The notes beneath the pieces are model-generated. The model was not told the origin of the DNA and ran no database searches. It saw only the letters and a list, made by a program, of their open reading frames with translations. A program made the position numbers and the translations under genes. Below are positions 30,797 through 39,643 of a stretch of DNA of 64,000 nt, one piece after another (the first letter of the stretch is position 1; each line of letters starts with the position of its first letter). Origin of the DNA: Oscillospiraceae bacterium (GTDB lineage: Bacteria; Bacillota; Clostridia; Oscillospirales; CAG-272); NCBI GenBank assembly GCA_015064155.1, contig SVST01000003.1:62700-126699 (forward strand). Direction: 5' to 3'.

Positions 30797-31408
30797 TTAC
30801 ATCTCACAAAACGCACGCAGGATCGCAAGACCGACCTGTCCGCTTTTTTCGGGGTGGAACTGTGTTCCGTAAACGTTCCCCGAAGCCACCGCTGCGGTAA
30901 GTGTTGCACCGTATTCGGTGGTCGCAATCACCGATTCGTCGCAATCGGCACCGTAAAACGAATGTACGAAATAAACGAAATCACCTTCATCGATATAGCG
31001 GAACAAGGGGCTTTTCTCTTTTCTGAAGGAAAGCGCATTCCAACCGATGTGCGGAACCTTTAAATCCTCCGAAATTACGTTTCGAATCGGTTTTACAGAC
31101 CCCTTGATCAATCCCAATCCATCGTGCTCGCCGTACTCATAGCTTTTTTCAAACAGCATTTGCATGCCAAGGCAGATTCCGAGAAGCGGCTTCCCCTTTT
31201 TTGCCTCAGAAAGCACAACGCGATCCAAACCGGACTCGCGAAGCTTGCGCGCAGCATCCTCGAACGCTCCAACCCCCGGCAAAATCAAATGATCAGCCTG
31301 TGCCAAAACGGCGGGATCGGAGGTTACGACCACTTCTTTCCCCAAAAAGGCAAACGAGCTTTTGAGAGAGAACAAATTGCCAACACCGTAGTCAATAATC
31401 GCGATCAT
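30797..31408 (-). CDS. hisH: Imidazole glycerol phosphate synthase subunit HisH
   Basis: IIDYGVGNLFSLKSSF; LGICLGMQMLF; THFHPEKSG-like QFHPEKSGQVG. Confidence 0.97.
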   Translation of the reverse strand: MIAIIDYGVGNLFSLKSSFAFLGKEVVVTSDPAVLAQADHLILPGVGAFEDAARKLRESGLDRVVLSEAKKGKPLLGICLGMQMLFEKSYEYGEHDGLGLIKGSVKPIRNVISEDLKVPHIGWNALSFRKEKSPLFRYIDEGDFVYFVHSFYGADCDESVIATTEYGATLTAAVASGNVYGTQFHPEKSGQVGLAILRAFCEM

Positions 31409-31995
31409 AAAAGCACTCCCTTGGTAGACGGAATCTCATCGGCCGTTGCGGCACAAACCGCGGCAGCCATAGCAAGTGAGCGAGCAACCGACTTGAAGAT
31501 TGCCTCGGCAACGTGATGGGAATTCTTTCCGTCAAGCTGACGGATATGAAGCGTCACGCCCGCATTGCGAACGAACGCACACCAAAATTCCTCAACGAGC
31601 TCGGTGTCAAAGCTTCCGATTTTCTCGGAGGCAAAGCTTGCGTTGAAAGCCAAGTAATCTCTGCCCGAGATATCAACCGCACTACAAACCAGTGCCTCGT
31701 CCATCGGCAACAGCATACTGCCGTAACGGGTGATTCCCTTACAATCCCCGATCGCTTGGCGGAATGCCTGTCCCAAAGCGATTCCGATATCCTCCACGCT
31801 GTGGTGGTCGTCTACCTCGGTGTCGCCTATGCAAGAAACGGTCAAATCAAAACGACCGTGCTTGGCAAACAGCGTCAGCATATGATCCAGAAATCCGCAA
31901 CCGCTTTTGATATCGGCAGTTCCCTTTCCGTCTATATTGAAAGAAATCGAAGTATCGGTTTCTCCCGTTTTTCGCTTGATTTCAGCAAATCTCAT
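31405..31995 (-). CDS. hisB: Imidazoleglycerol-phosphate dehydratase
   Basis: FLDHMLTLFAKHGRFDL; DDHHSVEDIGIALGQA. Confidence 0.97.
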   Translation of the reverse strand: MRFAEIKRKTGETDTSISFNIDGKGTADIKSGCGFLDHMLTLFAKHGRFDLTVSCIGDTEVDDHHSVEDIGIALGQAFRQAIGDCKGITRYGSMLLPMDEALVCSAVDISGRDYLAFNASFASEKIGSFDTELVEEFWCAFVRNAGVTLHIRQLDGKNSHHVAEAIFKSVARSLAMAAAVCAATADEIPSTKGVLL

Positions 31996-32008
31996 TGTAT
32001 AACTCCTT

Positions 32009-33085
32009 TCAATCGCTTGTTTTCTCGGCTAAAATTGTGCGAACCGTTTCAACAAGCGTTTGCATCTCCTTGATGGTTCCAACGGTGATCCGATTGTAGT
32101 CGCGAATCAACTCGGTTGAGAAATGACGCACGAGAATCCCTCGCTTTTTCAATTCGAGATACAGCTCTTCGCCGCCGATTGCATCACTTTTTGCAAAAAT
32201 AAAGTTTGCAGAGGACGGAAGAACCGAAAAGCCCAGCTTCCGAAGCGCATCTGTCGTATAGGCGCGATTTTCTTGTATTTTTTTGCAGTTTTCCATATAA
32301 TAGTCACTTTCGTCCATCGCAGCCGCACCTGCCAAAAGCGAAAGACGGTTGATATTATAGGGATTGGTAGAATACTTGATCTTTTCCAAGTCGGCAATCA
32401 ATGACGTATGTCCAATGGCAAAGCCCAAGCGTGCGCCTGCCAAGGAATAGGATTTTGAAAAGGTGCGAACGACCAAGAGATTTTCATACTTTTCGGTCAA
32501 ACGCAAAGCACTTTCCGCACCGAAATCCACGTATGCCTCGTCAATCAAAACCACGTGATCGGGATTGGATTTTACAATCTCTTCAATTTCTCTGACCGAC
32601 AACGCAATGCCGGTAGGAGCATTGGGATTGGCAATCACAACCGTGCGACCCACGTTCAGATAATCGGTGTAGTCCACACGAAAATCCTTTGTCAGCGGGA
32701 TTTTTTTCGCATCAACGCGATGCAGATCGGCATATACCGAATAAAAGCCGTAGCTGATTTCGGGGAAAGCCACACCCGTGTGCGATCCGTCGCAAAATGC
32801 CATAAACGAAAAATTCAAAATATCGTCCGATCCATTGGAAACAAACACGTTTGCTTTTTCAACCCCAAACTGCTTTGCGATCTTTTCTCGCAAAACACCG
32901 CAGGTCGGATCGGAATACAACCGCAGCTCCTCCACGCGCTCCTTTGAAATGGCACGAATAACCCCCTCGGAGGGAGGAAACGGAGATTCATTGGTATTCA
33001 GCTTGATATATTTCATGTCGGTGGGCTGCTCACCGGGCGTATATGCCACCAACGATTGGTATTTTTCTGCCAAAAAACGGCTCAT
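32009..33085 (-). CDS. hisC: Histidinol-phosphate aminotransferase
   Basis: LNTNESPFPPS; ANPNAPTG; VLIDEAYVDF; TFSKSYSLAGARLGF. Confidence 0.95.
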   Translation of the reverse strand: MSRFLAEKYQSLVAYTPGEQPTDMKYIKLNTNESPFPPSEGVIRAISKERVEELRLYSDPTCGVLREKIAKQFGVEKANVFVSNGSDDILNFSFMAFCDGSHTGVAFPEISYGFYSVYADLHRVDAKKIPLTKDFRVDYTDYLNVGRTVVIANPNAPTGIALSVREIEEIVKSNPDHVVLIDEAYVDFGAESALRLTEKYENLLVVRTFSKSYSLAGARLGFAIGHTSLIADLEKIKYSTNPYNINRLSLLAGAAAMDESDYYMENCKKIQENRAYTTDALRKLGFSVLPSSANFIFAKSDAIGGEELYLELKKRGILVRHFSTELIRDYNRITVGTIKEMQTLVETVRTILAEKTSD

Positions 33086-33119
33086 GAGAACAATTCCCTT
33101 CCTGAACGATTTCGATCGT

Positions 33120-34394
33120 TTACTTTTTCTGACGTGCCACGGCACTTGCCGCATGGGCAGTCAAGCCTTCACGGGTGGCAAACAGCGCAACGTCCTGTGC
33201 GACCTTGCCAAGTGCCTCTTTGGTATAATACGTATACTGCGATTTTTTCACAAAATCGTCTACCGACAAAGGACTGGAGAAGCGTGCCGTTCCGCCGGTG
33301 GGAAGCGTATGGTTGGGACCGGCAAAATAGTCGCCCAACGCCTCGGGACAATATTTCCCCATAAACACCGATCCCGCATGTCGGATCTTGCCAAGATAAT
33401 CAAAGGGATTGTCCACGCAAAGCTCCAAATGCTCGGGCGCGATCTCATTTGCGATCTCAATAACACGCTCCAAGCTGTCGGCAACGATGATCTTTCCGTT
33501 TTTGTCAATCGACGTACGCGCAATTTCGGCGCGCGAAAGCATGGGAATCTGACGTTCAAGCGCAGCTTGTACGTCCAACGCCAGCTGCTCGCTGTCGGTT
33601 ACAAGTACCGCGCTTGCCAGCTTGTCATGCTCAGCCTGCGACAACAAATCTGCCGCAATTACATCGGCATCGCAGGTCTTGTCGGCCACCACCAAGATCT
33701 CACTGGGGCCTGCAATCATGTCGATTGCAACCTTGCCGAACACCTGTTTTTTTGCCTCTGCAACGAAGGCATTTCCGGGTCCCACGATCTTATCGACCTC
33801 GGGAACCGTTTCGGTTCCGTAAGCCAATGCCGCAACCGCCTGCGCGCCTCCGACCTTAAAGATGCGGTCCACACCGGCAATCTTTGCCGCTGCGAGAATG
33901 TTGGGGTTGACCTTCCCGTCCTTGCCGGGAGGCGTTACCATCACGATCATCCCACATCCCGCGATTTTGGCAGGGATACTGTTCATCAAAACCGAGGAGG
34001 GATACGCTGCCGTTCCACCGGGGACGTAAAGACCGACGCGATCGATGGGGGTAATTCTTTGTCCCATAACGATGCCGTCCTCCCCCTCTATGAGAAAGCT
34101 GTTGCGCACCTGACGGCTGTGAAAGGCATAAATATTCTCCGCCGCCTTTTTCATCACGCGGACGAATTCAGCGTCTACAGAGGAGAATGCCTCGTCGATC
34201 TCTTGGGCGCTGACCTCAATTCCCGAAAGCCGTACCTTATCAAATTTTTCGCTGTATTCCAGCAACGCGCGATCACCGTTTTTGCGCACGTTTTCAATAA
34301 TATCCGAAACGATAGCCGTTACGTCAACCTCTGCTACGGCACGGGCAAAGATTTCACTGTTTGCTACCTCTCCGTACTTGTAAATGCGAATCAT
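33120..34394 (-). CDS. hisD: Histidinol dehydrogenase
   Basis: GLYVPGGTAAYPSSVLMN; DMIAGPSEILVVAD; LPTGGTARF. Confidence 0.97.
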   Translation of the reverse strand: MIRIYKYGEVANSEIFARAVAEVDVTAIVSDIIENVRKNGDRALLEYSEKFDKVRLSGIEVSAQEIDEAFSSVDAEFVRVMKKAAENIYAFHSRQVRNSFLIEGEDGIVMGQRITPIDRVGLYVPGGTAAYPSSVLMNSIPAKIAGCGMIVMVTPPGKDGKVNPNILAAAKIAGVDRIFKVGGAQAVAALAYGTETVPEVDKIVGPGNAFVAEAKKQVFGKVAIDMIAGPSEILVVADKTCDADVIAADLLSQAEHDKLASAVLVTDSEQLALDVQAALERQIPMLSRAEIARTSIDKNGKIIVADSLERVIEIANEIAPEHLELCVDNPFDYLGKIRHAGSVFMGKYCPEALGDYFAGPNHTLPTGGTARFSSPLSVDDFVKKSQYTYYTKEALGKVAQDVALFATREGLTAHAASAVARQKK

Positions 34395-34409
34395 TTTTTC
34401 ACTCTTTTC

Positions 34410-35036
34410 TCAAGAATTTGCGATCAACACCGCAATATCCTCGCTCATTTTGCGAATCTGTTGGTTCTTAAATTTATAGCTGACCTTGTTTGCAACCAAT
34501 CTTGCGCTGATATCGAGCACGGTTTCGCGCGGCTCCAAATCGTTTTCATACAAGGTTTTTCCGGTTTCCACGATATCCACGATGACGTCTGAAAGCCCCA
34601 AAATCGGTGCAAGCTCAATCGATCCGTTAAGCTTGATGATATCGATTTCTCGGCTGATGCTGTTATAATAGGAGCGTGCGATGTGCGGAAATTTGGTTGC
34701 AACACGCAGCGTTCTGTCGCGGTTGTCGCAAAAATCCTTTTTGCAAGCAACTGCCATACGACATTTTCCAATCCCGAGATCGGCAAGCTCGTAAATGCTC
34801 GGCTCGTATTCGGCAATGATATCGCGCCCCGCAATTCCGATATCTGCGGCACCGCGCTCTACGTAAATGACGACGTCGGAGGGCTTTACCCAAAAATAAC
34901 GGACACCCTTTTCGGGATTCTCAAAAATCAGCTTTCGGTTTTCTTCATGGATGGAGGGACATTCATATCCCGCCTGCTCAAAAATTCGGTATGCCTTTTC
35001 CCCAAGACGCCCCTTGGGAAGTGCAATGTTAATCAT
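34410..35036 (-). CDS. hisG: ATP phosphoribosyltransferase, short catalytic form
   Basis: MINIALPKGRLGEKAYRIFEQAGYE; lacks the long-form C-terminal domain; adjacent hisZ. Confidence 0.95.
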   Translation of the reverse strand: MINIALPKGRLGEKAYRIFEQAGYECPSIHEENRKLIFENPEKGVRYFWVKPSDVVIYVERGAADIGIAGRDIIAEYEPSIYELADLGIGKCRMAVACKKDFCDNRDRTLRVATKFPHIARSYYNSISREIDIIKLNGSIELAPILGLSDVIVDIVETGKTLYENDLEPRETVLDISARLVANKVSYKFKNQQIRKMSEDIAVLIANS

Positions 35037-36159
35037 AGGCTTCAAGGACTTCCAAACCTCCCTTTCCAATCTGCATCCGTTGACGGAATCGAACGCTGAT
35101 TGCTCCGTTTCGCTGGATCAGCACACGTTTTCCCGCTTTACGAAGCTCCTCCGCCGCGCGGATCAATGCTGCAATGTCGGTAGAAACGTCGTAGGATAAA
35201 ACCACGTCGACGTCATAAACCACCGCATCACGGTTTAACTGCTCCAAAAGATCAAGATATACGGCAAAGCCGATTGCACCGGCAGCCTTTCCCATCTTGG
35301 AAAGCAAACGGTCGTATCTTCCGCCCGACAAAACACCGTCGGGAATTCCGTTGATAAATCCGCGGAAAATAATGCCGTTATAGTAGCTCATATCGTTCAC
35401 AACCGAAAAATCAAGATACAAGCCGTCGTGACTGCCATACGCCTGCATCAGATCCGAAACACCCCGCAGCTCGCGGTATGCATCCTCCATCTTTTGTCCG
35501 CGCACCATCGGTGCAATGGCTTCCAATGCTACGTCCAGCGGCTCGTAAAGCTCGGTAATGCGGCAGATCGCCTCGGTATCATTTGACGAAATCGCATGCT
35601 GCTCGGCATATTTCCGAATCGCGTGTGTGTTTTTGGTTTCAATATAGTTCAAAAGCTCTGCGGTTCCGTCGGGATCAATACCCGCATTCTCCAAAAGACC
35701 CGTTACAAGTCCCATGTGAGAAAGTGCCAGTACGCAATCGTTGCTGATCAACGAAAGACTCTTCTTCGCCAGCATCACGACCTCGGCAACGGCATACAAG
35801 TCGATGTCACCGATACACTCAAGTCCGGTTTGCATGATCTCGCGGAAGCCGTTCCATCCGGCTCCGGTACGGTAAACGGTTTCGTCATAAAAATACTTAT
35901 GAAGCGTTTTATCCTCTTTCCCGATATTCTTGATGATCGAAAGTGTGACGTCGGGCTTCAGTGCCATCAGCTTTCCGTTGGTATCGGTAAAGGTAAGAAT
36001 ATTTTCGCTTACCAAAAAGCTTTTGTTTTTCGCATACAGATCATATTCCTCAAACTTGCTGACCCGGTACTGTGTATAGCCGTAGCGTTGATACAGATCG
36101 CGCATCGCGTAAACCGCCAGCTCGTCTTGCTTAAAAACTTCCTTATCCATTTTCATCAC
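35029..36159 (-). CDS. hisZ: ATP phosphoribosyltransferase regulatory subunit
   Basis: HisRS-like paralogue (DLYQRYGYTQYRVSKFEEYDLY; GGRYDRLLSKMG) next to short hisG. Confidence 0.93.
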   Translation of the reverse strand: MMKMDKEVFKQDELAVYAMRDLYQRYGYTQYRVSKFEEYDLYAKNKSFLVSENILTFTDTNGKLMALKPDVTLSIIKNIGKEDKTLHKYFYDETVYRTGAGWNGFREIMQTGLECIGDIDLYAVAEVVMLAKKSLSLISNDCVLALSHMGLVTGLLENAGIDPDGTAELLNYIETKNTHAIRKYAEQHAISSNDTEAICRITELYEPLDVALEAIAPMVRGQKMEDAYRELRGVSDLMQAYGSHDGLYLDFSVVNDMSYYNGIIFRGFINGIPDGVLSGGRYDRLLSKMGKAAGAIGFAVYLDLLEQLNRDAVVYDVDVVLSYDVSTDIAALIRAAEELRKAGKRVLIQRNGAISVRFRQRMQIGKGGLEVLEAYD

Positions 36160-36446
36160 GTTTCCTCGTTCACTCGTTTCAAAATTGTTTTATAACCGCC
36201 GGTACCGTAGTTATATGCGCGGTTTATGCGGCTGATGGTTGCTGTGCTTGCACCGGTTTCCTCTACGATCTTGGTGTAAACCACCTGCTCGGAAAGCATT
36301 TTTGCCACAAGAAGACGCTGTGCCACGTCGGCAATCTCCTTTTGTGTCATCAAATCCTCCAAAAACGCGGCGCATTCCTGCTCGGTTCTAAGAGCAAGCA
36401 TTGCCCGAAAAAGCAGTTGACAGCTTTCGTTTTGATATTTTTCCAT
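36156..36446 (-). CDS. TrpR-like YerC/YecD family regulator, probable his-operon repressor
   Basis: QKEIADVAQRLLVAKML...TGASTATISRINRAYNYGTGGYK TrpR-type HTH; first gene of the his operon. A TTG at 36452 is an alternative start. Confidence 0.88.
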   Translation of the reverse strand: MEKYQNESCQLLFRAMLALRTEQECAAFLEDLMTQKEIADVAQRLLVAKMLSEQVVYTKIVEETGASTATISRINRAYNYGTGGYKTILKRVNEET

Positions 36447-36486
36447 AGCCAAACTCAATACTCCTTTATAAAAATTCGGCATTCAA

Positions 36487-36529
36487 AAAAGCACTTTAAT
36501 ATGATAACATACTAAAGTGCTTTTGTCAA
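36487..36529 (-). promoter_or_regulatory. his operon promoter with overlapping operator palindrome
   Basis: Minus strand TTGACA (36524-36529) - 17 nt - TATCAT (36501-36506); inverted repeat AAAAGCACTTTAATATG-ATAA-CATACTAAAGTGCTTTT at 36487-36524. Confidence 0.8.
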
Positions 36530-36596
36530 GTGTTTTTTCTTATATTTTTATACAAAAAAGTGAAGAAAAAACAAGTATTTTTGCCTTTCGGAATCA

Positions 36597-36625
36597 CGGG
36601 GCCATTGTGAAACACAACAGCCCCG
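36597..36625. terminator. Hairpin between the surface-protein gene and the his regulator
   Basis: CGGGGC-ca-TTGTG-aaa-CACAA-ca-GCCCCG; no clean T-tract on the minus strand. Confidence 0.45.
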
Positions 36626-36666
36626 AATCGGTTTTTAAAAATACCTTAAATAGCTTTTATCCCGTA

Positions 36667-39522
36667 TCAAGCTCCGTATTCGATCACGATTCCGTCATCG
36701 GTATCGGAAATATCCACAGAGGGAGCCGGAGCCTCAGTAGCAGTCTTCGCGGGAGCTACCTCTACAACGGAAACCAGCACACCGTCAACGATGGTTGCAC
36801 TGTAAGCCGCACCGGTATAAACCGTGCCGTCTGCCGTCGTAGCGGTGGGTGCTGCGGTCAGCACCAAGGTACCCTTTTCAGGCACACCCTTGAAAGTGAT
36901 AGCAGTCAAGTATTTACCGCACAGAGAGTCCGCCGTCATCGAGGTGAGCGTTCCGTCATCACTGGTCGCATTGACACTATTCATAACGTAACGAGAGGTT
37001 TCAGTCGCGTCAGTCACGACAGCCTTGCCGTTGTAGGTCAAGCTGTAGGTATAACCGATGCTCGAATAGTTGGAGGAGCTGATTGCTGCCACGAAACGGA
37101 TGCTGGTCTTATCCTTGGACATCTGAACACCGCGAACCTCGGGAGTTGCGATAACAACAGGGTTTTCGTCAGCCGCACCGGCAATCACGTCAAGACCGAG
37201 AAGCTCGGAAATCGTTTCTGCAGCCTTTTCATTGGTGGTATCCTTCAGGTAGTAAACGGTGCTACCCTCCGCAAGCTGTACCGTGATACCGTATGCACCG
37301 CCATTGGGAATGGTAGCGGCAACGGTGGATGCAGTAAAGCTTGTAGTACTTGAATGTACCGTGGGAACACCCTCATTGTCATAACCGATAATCCAACCGG
37401 TCATGGACTTTGCATTTTCACCGAGAACAGAAGTTCCGTAGGCATAGCAGTTCGTAACAACAGGCTTGTATGCCGCTGCCGACCAATCGATGAATCCGCC
37501 GACATAGGGGTTGCCAGCGTAGTGCAGCTCGTTAACTCTGTTGTAAGAACCGATGATCTGACCAAAGGTATCACCGTATGCACCGTAATCTCTGGTGTTC
37601 TTGGTAGAACCGTAGATCGTTCCGGTATTTACGCAATCTTTGATGGTGATATTGGTGGATCCATTGCTGACCCAAGCAACGATACCGCCGAGAGATTCAC
37701 CGGAAGCAAGATTGGTAGGCTTTACAGTGCCTGCGTTCAGACACTTGTTGAACTCAAGCTTGGTAATAACGTGACCAACACGTCCCACGATACCGCCAAC
37801 GATGTGGTGTCCCTGAACAAGACCGTAGTTCTGGCAACCGGTAAAGGTATACTCATAGCCGCTTCCCTGATACAGGTTGCATGCAATACCGCCGGAATAC
37901 TCGGTGGAAGAAACGGTACCGTAGTTTTCGCAGTTGGTAACGCTCATCTTGTTCACGTAAATGGTATAACCGATAAGACCGCCTGCACGGCGAATACCCG
38001 AAGTACCGCCGATATATCCGAAGTTCTTGCAGTTTTTCAAAGTCCAGGTATGGCTTGCACCGTGTCCTGCGGAAATGATACCTGCGGCAGCTGCATAAGT
38101 AGTACCGGGATTAACGGAACCAAAGTTCACACAGTCTTGAAGCAGGACACTGGGAGTATTGGCACCTGCAACCTGACCCACGATACCTCCAGCGGTCTGA
38201 ACATAGGCATCTCCGGTCGTGTTTGTACCAATATTTTTTACGGTACCGTAGTTCTTACAACCGATGATTTTTGCACCGTTCTTTGCGCCGTCGATACGGC
38301 CAATCACACCGCCCAAATTACACAAACCGGAAATATTACCATAGTTGATGCAATTGGTAACTGTGAAATTCTGCCCGTTTACATGACCCAAAATACCACC
38401 AAAGCCAAGGTTGGAGTTCTTGTCCTTAGTAATCGTAGAGGTAATATCACCGTAGTTCACACAACCGTTCAAAGACAGTTCGCCAAGAGTTGTGTTTACA
38501 TGGCTGACCATACCTGCTGCCAGGTTTGCTCCATCACGAATGTCTGCATAGTTTACGCAATCTTCCATGTAAACCGTGCAATATGCACCGCCGGGACGTC
38601 GGAGAATGCCGCAAGTACCACCGGTAGATGTTAAGGGGTTCTTCGTATAGGTATTGGAACATCTGATCAAGGAAATGGTTGCTCTCTCGGTCGATTCATT
38701 ACAATAGTTAGTCATATTGATGAAACCGCCGATCGTGCTACCAGCCAATCTTGCGTTCATCACGCAATCGGTCATTTCCAGAGTGCAGGTGTTACCGGTC
38801 GTGCAAAAGAAACCGCCGATGTCACCGCCTGCGGAAACCCACTCACCCTCTACGCGAGAGTTCTTGACCTGAATGTAACCTGCGGCAGATTTCATCAACA
38901 GACCCATAGCAGCACTGGAAAGACCTCTGTTTCCTCTGTGAGCATAAATGGTGATGTTGTCAAAGGTAACGTCGGTGTTCTCGGTACCGTCTGCAAAAAT
39001 ACCGTAAATCGTACCGGTTTCGCAGTATTCAATGGGGTTTGTTTCGCTACCGAACTTCAGGTTCTTAACGGTTACGTTGTCGTTTGCAACATCGGGATTG
39101 CTGTCGGCAATCGCGAGCATTGCATGAGACCAGGCCAGCGAGCTGGTGTACGGCTCGGTGTCGGAATACATACCGGGGTTAGTAAGAATATAACCCATGT
39201 AAATGGTATGACCGTTACCGTCGAGGGTTGCGCCTGCGGGAATGGTAATCAACGCTTCCTCAATAGGTGCGGTTTCGTAATCGGAAGCTGCGGGACCCGC
39301 ATCGGAGTTCTTAAAATCCGCCTTTACGGTTCCGGCAGAGCCGAGCGTGAGGTCTTTGGTAAGATAATAATACTTACCGGGGTCCATCTCCTTCAGCTCT
39401 TCAACCGAGCTGATTGCGATTGCGCCATCGGGAATTTCGTTTTCTGCGGATGCTACAAGGTTGAAGCTGAACATCGTCAGTACCATTGCAAGCGTCAGCA
39501 CAAGTGATAGAAATTTCTTCAT
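36667..39522 (-). CDS. Large secreted repeat protein (GLUG-like repeats, predicted beta-solenoid)
   Basis: Signal peptide MKKFLSLVLTLAMVLTMFSFNLVASA; repeated [DNGK]C.N[YF/A/T].. units separated by GG(I/V)VG...-like segments. Confidence 0.85.
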   Translation of the reverse strand: MKKFLSLVLTLAMVLTMFSFNLVASAENEIPDGAIAISSVEELKEMDPGKYYYLTKDLTLGSAGTVKADFKNSDAGPAASDYETAPIEEALITIPAGATLDGNGHTIYMGYILTNPGMYSDTEPYTSSLAWSHAMLAIADSNPDVANDNVTVKNLKFGSETNPIEYCETGTIYGIFADGTENTDVTFDNITIYAHRGNRGLSSAAMGLLMKSAAGYIQVKNSRVEGEWVSAGGDIGGFFCTTGNTCTLEMTDCVMNARLAGSTIGGFINMTNYCNESTERATISLIRCSNTYTKNPLTSTGGTCGILRRPGGAYCTVYMEDCVNYADIRDGANLAAGMVSHVNTTLGELSLNGCVNYGDITSTITKDKNSNLGFGGILGHVNGQNFTVTNCINYGNISGLCNLGGVIGRIDGAKNGAKIIGCKNYGTVKNIGTNTTGDAYVQTAGGIVGQVAGANTPSVLLQDCVNFGSVNPGTTYAAAAGIISAGHGASHTWTLKNCKNFGYIGGTSGIRRAGGLIGYTIYVNKMSVTNCENYGTVSSTEYSGGIACNLYQGSGYEYTFTGCQNYGLVQGHHIVGGIVGRVGHVITKLEFNKCLNAGTVKPTNLASGESLGGIVAWVSNGSTNITIKDCVNTGTIYGSTKNTRDYGAYGDTFGQIIGSYNRVNELHYAGNPYVGGFIDWSAAAYKPVVTNCYAYGTSVLGENAKSMTGWIIGYDNEGVPTVHSSTTSFTASTVAATIPNGGAYGITVQLAEGSTVYYLKDTTNEKAAETISELLGLDVIAGAADENPVVIATPEVRGVQMSKDKTSIRFVAAISSSNYSSIGYTYSLTYNGKAVVTDATETSRYVMNSVNATSDDGTLTSMTADSLCGKYLTAITFKGVPEKGTLVLTAAPTATTADGTVYTGAAYSATIVDGVLVSVVEVAPAKTATEAPAPSVDISDTDDGIVIEYGA

Positions 39523-39566
39523 GCTTTCTCCTTATTTTTTGCCTTTTCGGCATTTAATTACGTCAA

Positions 39567-39596
39567 ATTATAGCATATAGTATATGCGTTTGTCAA
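39567..39596 (-). promoter_or_regulatory. Promoter of the surface protein gene with palindromic spacer
   Basis: Minus strand TTGACA (39591-39596) - 18 nt - TATAAT (39567-39572); GCATATAGTATATGC palindrome at 39573-39587. Confidence 0.8.
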
Positions 39597-39643
39597 GCAG
39601 AATTTGTACTTTTTACCGTTTTTTACCGTTTTTTTTGAAAATT

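Noticed and set aside
32778-34592. 604-aa plus-strand ORF
   Set aside because: Shadow of hisC/hisD/hisG on the opposite strand.
36530-36660. Possible riboswitch or T-box upstream of the his operon
   Set aside because: No T-box-like or other recognisable leader architecture; the promoter lies within about 60 bp of the first gene.
37354-38634. 426-aa plus-strand ORF antisense to the surface protein
   Set aside because: Its repeats mirror the repeats of the real gene, and it has no sensible start context or domain.
37401-39100. Internal repeats considered as a possible CRISPR or tandem DNA repeat array
   Set aside because: Repeats are protein-level (GLUG-like) with divergent DNA and an open reading frame, not identical direct repeats with spacers.
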